The notes beneath the pieces are model-generated. The model saw only the letters and a list, made by a program, of their open reading frames with translations, had not been told where the DNA came from and did not search any database. A DNA stretch of 64,000 nt. Origin: Plutella xylostella (Eukaryota; Arthropoda; Insecta; Lepidoptera; Plutellidae). Made by a program: the position numbers and the translations under genes. Of the stretch, positions 10,218-21,600 are shown one piece after another; within the stretch, counting starts at the first letter, position 1, and each line of letters opens with the position of its first letter. Location: the NCBI RefSeq assembly GCF_932276165.1, contig NC_063993.1, forward strand, positions 10,798,001 to 10,862,000. The letters run 5' to 3'.

Positions 10218-13200
10218 AATCATTTTATATTATTGCCATTCGATCATGTTGTACAGCTAAGTACTTCAATGGGGAAAAGTATGCATTAATAATATTAACT
10301 ATTAAACGCAGAGATACGACAACGCAAACTTCAGATAAGTAGTTTTGAGATGACAAATCCTAGAGCCAAATTTACCGATTAACATAATAATATTATACTA
10401 AGTTACAAACCCGTCCTTGTAATAAGTGCAACGCCAGGATAAGACAACATTTATATATTCCGTCTCAAAAAAAGTACCACAGCGCAAGTGAGAATAAGAA
10501 AGTAAAAAAAAACACCGCTCCACCATCGCAGTCGTACAGAAATGAATTGTGAAAAACTTACACAGTAGCACTCGACAACAAAATAAATAAAAATAAATGA
10601 AAAAACACACCAGCATGTATATAAACATTTTCAGGGGTAGCAAATTTGCATTTTAATGGAGAGTCAGGCGTTCGTAACAAGTTTAACTAATAGGCGTGAA
10701 ATGAGCTGGGTGGATATACTATTACATCGCTTTTTCGGCAAACTTCGGGCGTTTCTCTTTTGTCTCGGCCCAGTGATGAAAAACTCTGGGATGGTTGTCG
10801 ACACCTGAATTCGGCTCGTTTGGCTTAAGTGAATGTTTTTATGGCAGATTGCCTTCATTTTTCACTATAAGCTGGCTCTTTTATGCTTGTATTTTAATTA
10901 GAAGATGTATAGTAATATTGATCCCAACCTGGATTGTATGAAAATTCAGAACAACATAAAAATATATAACTGTATTGCGTGAGTGACAGCTTCAGTCAGT
11001 AAAACAAATAAATAACCTACTATAGAAATATTTAATTATATCTAAAGAATTCTACCTGTTCCTGAACTTAATCATCTACTCAGTCAATTTGCATTCATCA
11101 ATGGATTGTTTTAAAAAATTACGTGCGCTAGCCGCGCCTTTACTTTTTCTTCTGACTCTACATTATGCAAAAGGGCTGAAAGTTTCAAACTGTGAAAGTT
11201 TTTGAAACACCGATTCTTTGCGAGTCCATTTCCACTTGATAATTCAAGAATATGATAATCTGGCTAGCCATTTCACAAGCTAAATAAATACCAACAATTG
11301 TAAAAATAAAACTGAGCACTTTTACGGATATTAGCTACATAAAGAAAGCCGTTTTGTGTCTAGACAATACTCGTAAAGTATACTTTATTTCAAACCAGGA
11401 TTAAACTAATCATAAGTTAAGTTTACAGACCAGACAGTTAGCTAAGTAAAATAGCTAGTTTTTATGTTGAATTTGTGTAGAGAGGTTAAAACTACATAGT
11501 GTCAGATTTAATATTACACACAGGACAACAAGAAGTGAATAACATAGGTAATTATTAAAATAAATACAAAATCTTGTCAACGGGAAGGTTACTGATAAAA
11601 TTACAACCTGTATACTCCAAGTACGTACTAGACCTACTTATAATAATTTATACACAATAAAGTGTCCATTGGAAAAGAAACGCACCCTTCGTAATTTTCC
11701 ACCTATTTGACGACCCTTGATAATGTCCCGTGGAAAAATAGCATAAAACTTGCAGCAATTCGTACAAGAGGTCAAATAAGAATATTAGTTAACCTCCCAG
11801 CTCATCCGGAGCACGATAAGGAGCATACGAGAGAGAATGTGGTGGAACGGGGGCAGTATATCTTGGCAGTCGTCCGTACAACTCGGCGGGACACTGATTC
11901 TACTAACGAATCTAGAGCCTTCCGTAAGATTACAGGTTAGCAACTACTGAAACCGTACTGTCGATTCTGAAGAATCAAAGTTTAATTTTAGCAACGTCAA
12001 TCTATAAATTTTGCCAGAAGAAAATGAGATTTTTTAAAACATCCTTATTTATTCAAATTTTAAACAGTGAATTTAAGGTGTTGACGGCACTAAAATTTTA
12101 ATTTATGTCTCAAGAATCGACATCACTATAAAGCTAAGCGTACTGACTGACGTGACGTCAAATATTGTCCAAGTCTGTCTGGAGATGTGTATTGATTGTG
12201 CTATAATCATTTTTAGTAGGTAGATATACTAAATTTTTGACAGTACAAAGACGTTGATAACGCCACTGTGTAGCCATTAGATAGCAGAATGTGTGTCCCG
12301 ACTACCCACTGGAACAATCGCTCCAAGACGTACGCGACTAAATAAGAAGAGGACTCCGGTCGGACCGCCATAGATTATGTAACGATGTAGATTGGCATAA
12401 TACCTCTAGACCTTTTTTTGATTTTTAAAGGTGGCATATTTATTCTAATAGCAAGATTAGGTGCTATTGTCATTGGAAGTTGGAACTTTTTTATTGCTCG
12501 TGAGTTTATAATTATTTTAGGTAAGTAATATAATATTACCTAATATAATAATGCTCTTAGCATCCGTAGTAAGAACCTTAGTAGTTAGTTAATTTCAAGC
12601 CATTCAAGACGAGCTTATGTGTTTTTAGCACTAAACTTAAATAGGCTTTGTGTAAGCCCTAGTAAATTTAAATCTGTTTGCATTCTCACAAAACACAATC
12701 ATATTTATTAAAACTCAAATAGGTAAGTACTTAGTTATCTAAAATCAATCAAATATACGACAATTTTGAACTCTTCTGACTGTAAATACAAATCCTAGAG
12801 ATACCTATACCTACCCTCCCAAAGCCGCGTCGCGTCTGCACTACTCGTTCTTCCATTCGCCTCCGTATAAACTACCGCCTCCTATCTCGGCACATAGGGG
12901 GACGTGTACTCGCATATGATAACTGCATAAAGCAACGTCTTTTGTTAGAAAAACATATTTCGGGATGCACTCCCGGGACGATCACGCTGTATATTGTTTC
13001 GAATTAGAGTGGATTTCGCGAGCCACTTATCGCGGCGTGTTGCGGTGCGCTGAGTGAATGTGCGGGTTTCGGTGGGCAAAATTTATAGGTGGGCTTTGTT
13101 GTTGTGTGGAATAAGTGTATGTATATATGTAATGTAGAGATACTTATTTATACAGGGTGTTGCAACACCCGCACTACCTATGACTCTCTCCACAGCACTG

Positions 13201-13297
13201 AACACAACAGGGTTAATATTTTTTTTGCGAATTTCGCAGATTTCCCAAAGTTTCTTTAGAATCCCCAATATCCTGTGCATTTATATTATAAACTAAT
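10218..13297. other. AT-rich intergenic stretch
   Basis: No gene was recognised. The segment 11700-11940 is more balanced in composition with an open frame of 77 codons, but it has no family resemblance. A right-hand end of family M6 is at 12455-12513. A single TACAGGGTGTTGCAACACCC at 13154-13173 looks like a collapsed end of family M2. Confidence 0.35.
12455..12513. mobile_element. Family M6 right-end fragment
   Basis: TGGAACTTTTTTATTGCTCG then TGAGT is the right end of M6, preceded by the usual GTGCTATTGTCATTGGAA. No matching left end is seen within a few hundred bases. Confidence 0.5.
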
Positions 13298-13309
13298 ATC
13301 CTACGAGTA

Positions 13310-13372
13310 AGGAGTGGGATGAGACCCGTGCCCCCAGCAGTGGGGACGTGATGGGTCGCGATGATTATGATG
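13310..13372 (+). mobile_element. 63 bp 5'-truncated retroelement tail with 12 bp TSD
   Basis: The insert GGAGTGGGATGAGACCCGTG...GATGGGTCGCGATGATTATGATG is flanked by perfect ATCCTACGAGTA at 13298-13309 and 13373-13384. The insert resembles the 3' terminus of the element at 17525-17800 read on its minus strand (CAGCAGTGGGAACGAGATGG then GTTGTGAT). A GATGATG tail and severe 5' truncation are hallmarks of target-primed reverse transcription. Confidence 0.8.
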
Positions 13373-13384
13373 ATCCTACGAGTA

Positions 13385-14440
13385 TAACACTCTTTCTTTT
13401 ACAATCTGATCAATTTTATTCGGTCTGCAATTAACAATAAAGTGTTCATCCAATCGTTTCACTAGGAATGTAGCTTATAGTAAATAGAAAACTGTGTGTG
13501 TGTTAAAGTTTTAACCATGCGCTAGTTAACACTCATATCTTACAATAAGATAATAATACATACATACAGCACATAAGTAATCGAACCCCCAGTCAGTTTG
13601 TCTGTTTTGCCACTTAGCAAGTCGTATGTTCAGTTGCAGACATCTGCTTTCTGTCATCGAGGGTAGTTAAAAACCGTCGGATAAGCCGTACAGCGCAGGG
13701 GTTACGCACAGCGATCTCTTTGTTTTGTTTAGTTAAATTAACCATATTTTGGTCTTTGTTTATGTTTCGGGGACGCCAAAATTAGAGATGAACCACATGT
13801 TTTTATTGTAAAGGATTGAAGTAGCTTTTGTTTCGTGTTGTTTTTGTAAGAACGACAAGCTTGAAAGCTATTTCATCAAATTGCTATGCTTACCTTTACA
13901 TTTTAAAACGGTTTATTAGAACTAACTGCTAATAAGTTTAGTATCCGACATTTTCATTAAATTGTATTAACACGCTCTTGATTGATTTACAACCGAAAAA
14001 GGAAACCACTTTAACGAGAAACCAAAATGAATCGCCATGTCTTAAAATTCTTACCACCCACTTACCACCACAACGCGAACGGGTATTAAAATCACACTAC
14101 ATTATCGGCGTGACGTATTTCACAGTCGACTTAAAGCCCTATTTTTACAGTCACCCTTTCTCCATTAACATTCTTCGCAGCCATGATCTCTAATTAAATA
14201 AAACGCGGCTCGTAAACATGTCCTGCGCAGGCGCCGACGGCTGGCTGACAGTCTTTTGTCGCCATTTTCAGTGATCCGTGCGCTATTTGCTCTGGTGAAA
14301 AACGGCAAAAACTTACTTTTTTTTCATTATCTTTGCATTTTTATGTTACTTTTTGTTTCGTATGGTTCTGTGAATTTAAAAGCAATAATATGAATTTGAT
14401 CTTTATTCGTTTTTTGGGTAAAGATGAGATTGTAAGGATA
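13385..14440. other. Intergenic stretch, nothing recognised
   Basis: AT-rich with a GC patch near 14214-14290 containing GCCGACGGCTGGCTGACAG and a GCCATTTT (PHO/YY1-like core). No gene was recognised. Confidence 0.3.
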
Positions 14441-14491
14441 TGATATGGGCTTTTTACACCTGAAATAAAGATATATTATTATTATTATTAG
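14441..14491 (+). mobile_element. Probable LINE 3' tail, (ATT)n
   Basis: ACACCTGAAATAAAGATAT followed by (ATT)n has the layout of a LINE 3' end: a polyadenylation-like AATAAAG and then a short tandem-repeat tail. Family and 5' limit cannot be set. Confidence 0.4.
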
Positions 14492-15093
14492 TCAACTTTT
14501 GGTTGGCCATTACCGTTGTTGTAATTCGATCTATTTGTTTGGTGATGGTAACAATTACAGTACATGGTAATGGTACGGAACACTAAATTGCCGCGAAATA
14601 CTTTTTGACATCGCCATCTTTGAGCGGCCATTTTGTAATTGCGCGCGCAATAAATTTAAAGGTCTTAAAAGCCGTGTTGTCTGACCACACGAGAACGGGT
14701 GGGCGGCAAGGGAGATTGTTTATTTTTGTGTCCACATTATGAGTAGAATCCTTTGAGATACGGTTATGCTTTCAATTTATTGTGAATTTCTCGTTAACAA
14801 TAAATATGTGTACTACGCTTAAGTGCACTTAGCTGGTCGGCGAATGTGGTCCACAGCAAAGTTTGAAAGCTATATGTGTTTTATATCGTTGTAAAATCGG
14901 TAGACCGCATTGCTTTTTCCGATGTGGGTGTTAAACTTGCAGTAAATACTTTACAATTGAAATAAACTGGAAATAATTTTCAAACTGGGTAAGCCGTTCA
15001 AGTTCAACCTCACATACTCACACTTTTACGATAAATTTAATTTTCATAATAATCCGTTCCCTGACTCTGTAACAACAACACCAGTTTTTACCA
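14492..15093. other. Intergenic stretch, nothing recognised
   Basis: Contains GCCATCTTTGAGCGGCCATT at about 14615 (two GCCAT cores). There is no coding signal. Confidence 0.3.
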
Positions 15094-15107
15094 AGCATTT
15101 AAATACT

Positions 15108-15177
15108 TACTTACTCCGCTGGCTCAGCGACCCACAGCGAGTCATGGCCTCCGATTCAAGAGATCGCCACTTCGCCC
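15108..15177 (-). mobile_element. 70 bp 5'-truncated LINE insertion with 14 bp TSD
   Basis: Perfect AGCATTTAAATACT flanks the insert at 15094-15107 and 15178-15191. On the minus strand the insert reads AKWRSLESEAMTRCGSL and ends in a stop followed by a short (GTAA)-like tail. The pattern resembles the extreme C-terminus of RTE-type LINE proteins, where a W-R-S-L motif is followed by a short tail. It is one of the shortest insertions that can still be assigned, because the TSD marks both ends. Confidence 0.8.
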
Positions 15178-15412
15178 AGCATTTAAATACTAATAAATTT
15201 TTTTTGTTAAAAAAGCAAAAACCATTAACAACGAAATTCGTTCCTTGATCTAATCGCATCCATGTAGTGATTCCATTCCCGACTGAAACGTAATAGAGCT
15301 CAAGGTCAAGTTGGTGTTGTCTCAGCTGACGGATACAGAGCATGTGGCTAGAGTCTATGAGAGAGAATCTGTTTTGTGTTTGTTTTAGCTGTGTACCGCA
15401 TGCAAAACATCA

Positions 15413-15550
15413 GGGGGTCACTCGAGGTTACAAAAAAACGAGAGTTGCTACGAGAACGGGCTAGCCACAACTTTACATCGTTGTAATGAATGTGTCATCT
15501 ATATGAATTCTCTTGTTCGTTCGTTTTTTGTTAAGCTAGAGTAATCATCC
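15413..15550. mobile_element. Miniature TIR element, family M1, copy 3 (diverged)
   Basis: Left end GGGGTCACTCGAGGTTAC and right end TTAAGCTAGAGTAATCATC keep the M1 plan (CGAGAACGGGCTAGCCACAA core, TTCGTTCGTTTTTTG near the right end) but with many changes. CAG lies on both sides. This is the oldest M1 copy in the window. Confidence 0.7.
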
Positions 15551-15554
15551 AGTA

Positions 15555-16690
15555 GCTTCTAGTGAATGATCATCGCTGGCTTTTGCATTTATGTAAGTAC
15601 CTAAAACCACTAGTGAAAGCTATTATTTACTATACTATTTATGTAATATTATACTATTTATCCTGTAACCTTGTGACTCCATGTTCCCAAATCTGATATC
15701 TATCACCGTGTACCATCCGTATCGAGTTTCTTTAAGTTATAATTCCGCCCCCGTTACGATGTAAGTGATACCTGTCTAATACGCGCTGGCGTGGCTTTTG
15801 GAGACCACTGTTTCAGACCTTACAGTGCAATCCTAAATGATCCACCTCAAACTTCGATAAACAATAAAAGAACAAGATAGAGTGTGCCGGTGAAAAAAAA
15901 ACGGTATATGGCGATATATGTATAGTATATAAATATAGTGCCCAAAAAAAGCCAAATCAATAAGTGTGTTTGAATATTATTATTTTTGTACGTTAAACAT
16001 ATTATTGTATTTTCATATTTTCGTTCAATAGGTATTCTTAACCAACTGGATTTTTTACTATTGTATCATCGTTTCTTTTTTTATGTCTAAACGTTTAAAA
16101 ATATGAATGATTCTGGAAAGCACCACTCTCTCTTCCTATTAGTGTCTTCCCAACGTAACCTGATAACTTTGAACCAGAAATACGCGACTTCATCGTTTAG
16201 GGCAACATCCATTACCTGTTTTCAACACTCTTATTCTCGCACACCTGAAGCAAAGTAGCGTTGGTTGCGGTGTCAGTTATAATCAACTATTGGATTGCTC
16301 TTACCGCAGATAGATACAATATCGGTTACTGTATTAGGACTATTTTTGGACAAAAAATGTGGGTTAACATGCGTTTGTGGTTTTTGTACTCAACACGTCG
16401 CTTACGGTTAGTGTTATTTTGGATTACGACAAGGATTTTGGATAAAGGAGGGTGTAAATAAATATAAAAATAGTATTAAACATGAGTACCTAACTAAAAA
16501 AAAAATGTCCTCTTTTAAAGGACTAAATAAGTAAGTAAACTAGTTATCACACTTTTTAAGTTACACATTTTTTCTTAAGTTTATTAGCTATAATAATAAT
16601 ATTATTATTTTAAGATACATTAGAATTGCCGAGAATAGAGTACGTTAACGTGCTTAAATGGACTGTTAAATCTACATCTATGCAGACGGG
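15555..16690. other. AT-rich intergenic stretch
   Basis: A-rich runs and short TA-rich simple sequence (15895-15945, 16575-16615). Nothing was recognised. Confidence 0.35.
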
Positions 16691-16771
16691 GCGTCATTTA
16701 AGCTAGACTTTTCCGTTTAGGAGTAAATTGATGCTATTGTCACTGGAACCTTTTCATTGTCCGCGGATGTA
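16691..16771. mobile_element. Family M6 right-half fragment
   Basis: GCTAGACTTTTCCGTTTAGG, then GTCACTGGAACCTTTTCATTG, matches the right half of M6 as seen at 30750-30810 and 17150-17207. The left half is missing or too diverged to see. Confidence 0.55.
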
Positions 16772-16984
16772 CAAAAACATTAATTAATTGTGTACTTATT
16801 AGCGTAATATCTGCAATCCTGCAGTGGCAGTGAAGTAGGCCTCGAGCACAGCATCAGATCTGCAATGCAGCCGCGTCCCGGCTTACTAACTTGCGAATGC
16901 AGAGTTTATACGCACGGCAGTGGGCGCACTATTACACGTGACACGTGTCCACGAATTAGAGCACTAGTAGATATTAATTAATAT

Positions 16985-17207
16985 TACGCTCAATAGCATT
17001 GAAAAAGCTCTACTAATTTCAAAATGTCGACACCAAAAATTCGGTAAGTTGGTACGTTTTAAGTTGGTAATATTCTGATGTGCTGTTATATGTACTACAG
17101 AATTGCCGACGGCGGTGGCGCGGCGTCATTAAACTACCTACCTATTATTTTCGTTTAGAAGTAAGTCGGTGGTATGGTCGCTGGAACTTTTTCATTGCTC
17201 GGGAGTA
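16985..17207. mobile_element. Miniature TIR element, family M6
   Basis: Ends GCTCAATAGCATTGAAAAAG and GAACTTTTTCATTGCTCGGG are inverted relatives of ACTCACGAGCAATGAAAAAG. Internal landmarks in fixed order are GTCGACACCAAA, GTTGGTAATATTCTGATGTG and TTTTCGTTTAGAAGTAA. The same order is found at 30586-30813, 49965-50154 and 52352-52513. It is non-autonomous. Confidence 0.75.
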
Positions 17208-17524
17208 AATTATATTCTATTTTATAACTATCCTGCAAAGTGTATGTAGTAAGCAGTAATGCATTTTTTTCGGGTTGGATATTGATTGACTGGCCTAAAC
17301 CTATCTAATAGATCTGTCCGTTAGTCATACCAAATTAAAATGTGACTTGATAACTTTTTTACATGGGTTACTTAATCTCATTGTATTTTTTCTTACCTAC
17401 TGACTCCCAGTACGGCAGCTTACCAAAATAATTTCACAGGAACCAAAGTTATGTTTAACTTTGTGCGGATTGGTGTCGTTTTTGTCTCTTTACATAAATT
17501 ATTATGTTATATTCACCAAATCAC
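17208..17524. other. Intergenic gap
   Basis: Nothing was recognised between the M6 element and the SINE-like block. Confidence 0.35.
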
Positions 17525-17800
17525 AACCCATCTCGTTCCCACTGCTGGTGTATGGGTATTCTTCCAATGAAGGAAGGGTTTAGGCCTATATAGTCCACCA
17601 CGCTGGCCTAGTGCGGGTTGGTGGACCCCAACACAAGCACGCTTGTGCTGAGAGAGTCGTCGAGTAAGTGGGCAACCCGACTTTCAGATGTTTTCAAGCT
17701 GCCCGACGATGGCCTCTGACGACTGCTGCCGCTTAAGAAACAGCAACTGGGACCCACGTCACCCACGGCTTAACGTGCCGTTCGAAGCATGGAAGCATCC
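17525..17800 (-). mobile_element. SINE / retroelement 3' portion (family S2-related)
   Basis: On the minus strand the block reads CACGTTAAGCCGTGGGTGAC ... CCACCAACCCGCACTAGGCC, AGCGTGGTGGAC, then GGCCTAAACCCTTCC and CAGCAGTGGGAACGAGATGG. CCACCAACCCGC...AGCGTGGTGG is shared with the full SINE at 53612-53943, so a common tail domain is likely. The 63 bp insertion at 13310 matches its last part. No TSD was found. Confidence 0.65.
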
Positions 17801-19543
17801 AGAAAACAATCTCTTGAAATCGGTTATAGCTTTGTTACAATAAGTCTCAAGGTACAGCGAAAGATAATAATGAGATAGAAGGTAGTCAAATGGTCTTTGT
17901 ATCTAACTTTAAATATCTAAAACCCAAACATCAACAAAGTACCCTATTTCTATGAATTTTCAACCAAAACTGAAGTTAGTACTCGCCTGCATAAATTCGA
18001 GTTAAAAGGTATAAATTCAGAAATACACTTAAAGTGGTTTGGCTGGCGTGTTTTATGTGAGATATCGAGCGCTAATTTTGAAATGTGGCGAAGTAAGAAG
18101 CTTTTCTATGAAGGGGCTCCTTGTCGATATAATTTATGGCCGACTTTACAAAGACATGTCTGCCTGGCTGCGGCGGACGATAGCAGGAATCTGCTATGAA
18201 TATTGCCAAAGATCATCTTGTTCACGTTGATATTTTCATCTGAAGATGCCTTTAAGTTCTGGAGAAATTTTCATAGGTGTACTTTTATGATTATGGTCTT
18301 TTCTGTATAGGTAAGTACCTTTTTTTTTTCAAGTTAAAACCTTGTCAATGACCTACATGGTCATATTACATGACAAAAGACTGACAACATATCAAAGTGT
18401 TCAAAAAAGTTTAAAATGTTTAGTAGCTGGCTGGTTGTACCAAAAAAAGAAAGCGAGCGAAAAAAAACATAAACAATTTAATACCTTCCATTTTCAAATC
18501 TCCCGACAGTCCCCAGTATCATTGCTACCGGCCTCGTTCACTACCGCTTGACCTCTGAATGAAATAACTTGTAGCCTTATTACGTTGAATGAAGGTTCTG
18601 TTTCGCGTAATATTTCGAGTAGTGAAGGGACATGCATGGGTTAAACGGACAATAAACAGCCTCCATTAGGGTCTATGGCCGACATTAGTCTCTGCTTCTG
18701 AAAGGAAATAGGGCCGCGGACGTGACCTTAAGACATTTTTTTTCCTATTTCGAGCAAAAAGGTTTTGAATGAGATTGTGTAAGAAAGTTAGTGGTTAACT
18801 TTGGTTAACGATTCTTGTGAGTGTCTAAATCGGTAATTCAAACTTTAGGAAGATGGCATAAGAAGTAATAACCATCACATCAAATAATAATAATAAAATA
18901 TGCTAGATACTCGTACATACCTACGAACTCAAAATAGACCGACATACAAAAACACATGAAATATTCCATCACTCTCTTTCGATGGGTATATGTTAGAAAT
19001 ACATTAGAAATATAAAGTAGTTAGGTATGTAGTTAAATTTTACCTACTACCATCAAAATAATTAACTTTTTTTTAATTTTAATCAAATTACCCTAATTTA
19101 ATTTTTAAATGAACCCACACACCTACTCGCTTGAACTGGCCACTTAAAAAAACATAACCCATAAATTATCACTAATTAAATGTAAATAAAACTTTTTAAG
19201 GGCGAGAATTACAAAGAAGCGTAAAGCTAATCAGCAATCTTCCAGAGATCAGATAGAGTTTACAGCGAAGACATGTGGCTGCAATTAAAAAGATCTACAA
19301 CAGAAAAAAGTTTTTTTTAACTATAGAGTTTCGTTAACGATACTTCCCCTATCGCTCGCATCGCTGCACCCGTGTGAAGTGAGCTTTAGTTTTAAGGGCA
19401 AGCTTTGTAGACGTACCCTGTACCTCCTGCAGGTTGAATGATAGAAAATGCTTTTACCATTTAGTCCACTTCATTTTATATACTGTGCAATATATAAAAT
19501 AAGGAATTAAACTGGCTATGATGTGGTCAACTTACTAAGTCAC
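17801..19543. other. Intergenic stretch, nothing recognised
   Basis: Short open frames at 18039-18230 and 18342-18551 have no codon-level or family support. AT-rich. Confidence 0.35.
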
Positions 19544-19546
19544 TTA

Positions 19547-19694
19547 GTGCCAATTTCTCCATTGTCAGTTATCCAGCCGACAGGGATTGATTTATAAATT
19601 AAACGTCATCTCCATATAAAATTCATGACAGATGTGTCAAAAGTTAACCACTACTCCCTGGTTACGCTCTAACCGATAATGGAGAAATTGGCAC
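19547..19694. mobile_element. Miniature TIR element, family M4, copy 1 (TTA target)
   Basis: Inverted ends GTGCCAATTTCTCCATT and AATGGAGAAATTGGCAC lie directly between TTA (19544-19546) and TTA (19695-19697). A second copy is at 52785-52912. Both share ACCAGG/CCTGGTTA, GACACATCTGTCA-like and ATATGGAGATGAC-like interior blocks in opposite orientation. A 3 bp TTA target fits PIF/Harbinger-type elements. Confidence 0.85.
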
Positions 19695-19697
19695 TTA

Positions 19698-20962
19698 GTT
19701 GCGTCGTTCGACAGCAACAGATTTACTGCAAAAATCTACCGCACTCATTCTTTTTAGAGGTTTTAATTTCGTTTACGTATCATAATATTAGCCTTAGACA
19801 AATTTAAAGGAGTTTTTGAAGGTCATTTAAAAAAATACTTAAGTAATGTGTTATGTCATGATACTTAAACATATCATGAGCCACTTACTCTAAAGGCTTT
19901 GAAATTATCGTCCATTTTATATAAACCATGATTTCTTTGGGATTCACCTACTACGATGACATGAATAGAATAACATTTCGTCAGTAGCTGCCTGTAAAAC
20001 ATATTTATTTATATTTTTAAATTATATTATGCAGAGCTGCACCTTAACCAAGTGAATCAAACATTAATTGACTGCGACATCGCATTAATATTGTTCGTCC
20101 TCTTTCGTTCTAGCGATAAATTGTGAGAAAGCTATATTTTAAAAGTTTTACAACGAAATACGTACTTATAAAAGCGCTGAAAGTATACAGGGTCTTTCAA
20201 TTATGATATACTAAATTGAAAGAGGTGACTCTGAAGATCATCCTGTCTTGAACAACTTTTGGAATGTTCAGAATGACCCCGGTTGGCACTCTAGTCTTTT
20301 AGTTGTCTATTTATTAAATGAAGTAGTTATAAGCAGTAAAATTATTGATTTTGATAACTGATAAATATAAGTTTAAACCTTCTTCCGAGTGATAGACCAA
20401 AGTAAAAATATACTTACGTTGTTTTTATTTCACCATATTATTATAGCTAAATATTGTAAGCATAATAATTGTGGGAAAAAGCATGCAAACGTTTAAAATA
20501 AGGACACACATCGCGGTAGGCAAAATATTTGAATTAAAACACAAACTTGCATTCTCGAAATGCGCTGATTTCAACTTGTAAAACCGGTAGGAATTCTAAA
20601 TGCTCGCACATCCATAATTAAGCAATTGAGTACAATCGGGCCCTACAGATCATTAGGGCGCACTCACACCGTCCACTCGAATCACGAAATAAATCAACAC
20701 GCATTTTTTTTTGCTTTTTTACGACGTGATTCTTTTTGTTATTTAATTATCTGTGACTGGGCGATTCTCGTAAATTGCCGCGCGGGGCGATAAAATCTCG
20801 CGTTGACATTTTTTTTCGTAATTGTCGACACGACGCGACGACGCAACGCACTTCATTGTTCGGTGCGTACCGGTATTTTGATTCGGTTTGCGTTATGGCT
20901 TTTATTATGGAATGTAGATATTAAAGATATTATAATTAATTTGTTCAAAGTTTCTCAACATC
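19698..20962. other. Intergenic stretch with CpG-rich patch
   Basis: TACAGGGTCTTTCAATTATG near 20189 may be an isolated element end. From about 20765 to 20875 there is a run of CGCG and CGACG steps (GCCGCGCGGGGCGATAAAAT, ACACGACGCGACGACGCAAC). No gene was recognised. Confidence 0.35.
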
Positions 20963-20971
20963 ATATAATTT

Positions 20972-21350
20972 TAAGGTAGCGGGTAGCCGCTGGATGCAGA
21001 TTGGGGTGGCGATCGTTAGGAGAGGCCTATGTCCAACAGTGGACTATACAGGGTGTTGCAAAATTGGTATACTAAGCCGAAACCTACATGTGTAGCATAT
21101 TATATCTAAGCCCGAAACTGAAATCAGAATTTGAAAATTCGCGAAAAAAAAAAAAAATCCATAGTAAGTCACGTGACCAACAAAGTTTCTATGGAAAATG
21201 ACATTTTTTTTTCGCGAATTTTCAAATTCTGATTTCAGTTTTGGGCTTAGATATAACATGCTGCACATGTAGGTTTCGGCTTAGTATACCCTTTTTGCAA
21301 CACCCTGTAGAAGGCGGAGAGAGAGAGAGAGAGAGAGATATATATATATT
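20972..21350 (+). mobile_element. RTE LINE 3' end, split by an M2 element
   Basis: GGTAGCGGGTAGCCGCTGG..., GGCGATCGTTAGGAGAGGCC and TATGTCCAACAGTGGAC match the 3' end of the RTE copy at 33309-34217. After the M2 insertion, GAAGGCGGAGAGAGAGAGAG continues as its (GA)n tail. About 14 bp of the family sequence is missing after CTGGATGCAGA. ATATAATTT at 20963-20971 and 21351-21359 is a 9 bp TSD for the LINE. Confidence 0.85.
21049..21307. mobile_element. Miniature TIR element, family M2, copy 1 (TA target)
   Basis: CAGGGTGTTGCAAAATTGGT...and its inverse GCAACACCCTG lie between TA dinucleotides. The whole element is nearly one long hairpin: TAAGCCCGAAACTGAAATCA on the left is mirrored by TGATTTCAGTTTTGGGCTTA on the right. 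TA duplication and CAGGGTG ends fit Tc1/mariner-like miniature elements. It sits inside the RTE 3' end. Confidence 0.9.
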
Positions 21351-21426
21351 ATATAATTTGCCTTTATCCGCAACAGAATAAGTTTATTTTTATTGTTAAC
21401 CTGCGGTGTGATTTCCCGGAAAAATC

Positions 21427-21600
21427 TAATAGAATAGAATAGAATAGAATAGAATAGAATAGAATAGAATATATCTTTATTGAACACCACAAATTAAAAT
21501 ATAAAAAAAGAGAACTTATAAACTAGGAACAATGAACAATAGGCGACCTTATCGCTTAGAGCGATCTCTTACAGGTAACCTTAAACATAAAGAAATAAAA
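21427..21600 (-). mobile_element. LINE 3' UTR with (ATTCT)n tail
   Basis: On the minus strand: CTGTAAGAGATCGCTCTAAG, CGATAAGGTCGCC, then TTCAATAAAGATATATTCT and about eight ATTCT units. A polyadenylation-like AATAAAG followed by a 5 bp tandem tail is typical of several insect LINEs. The plus-strand piece at 47542-47652 shares GCGATAAGACCGCC and AATAAAG. Most of the 5' part is absent. The exact clade is not determined. Confidence 0.65.

Noticed and set aside
21427..21470. Simple microsatellite only
   Set aside because: The TAGAA run is directly joined to an AATAAAG-type LINE 3' UTR on the minus strand, so it is better read as the LINE tail.
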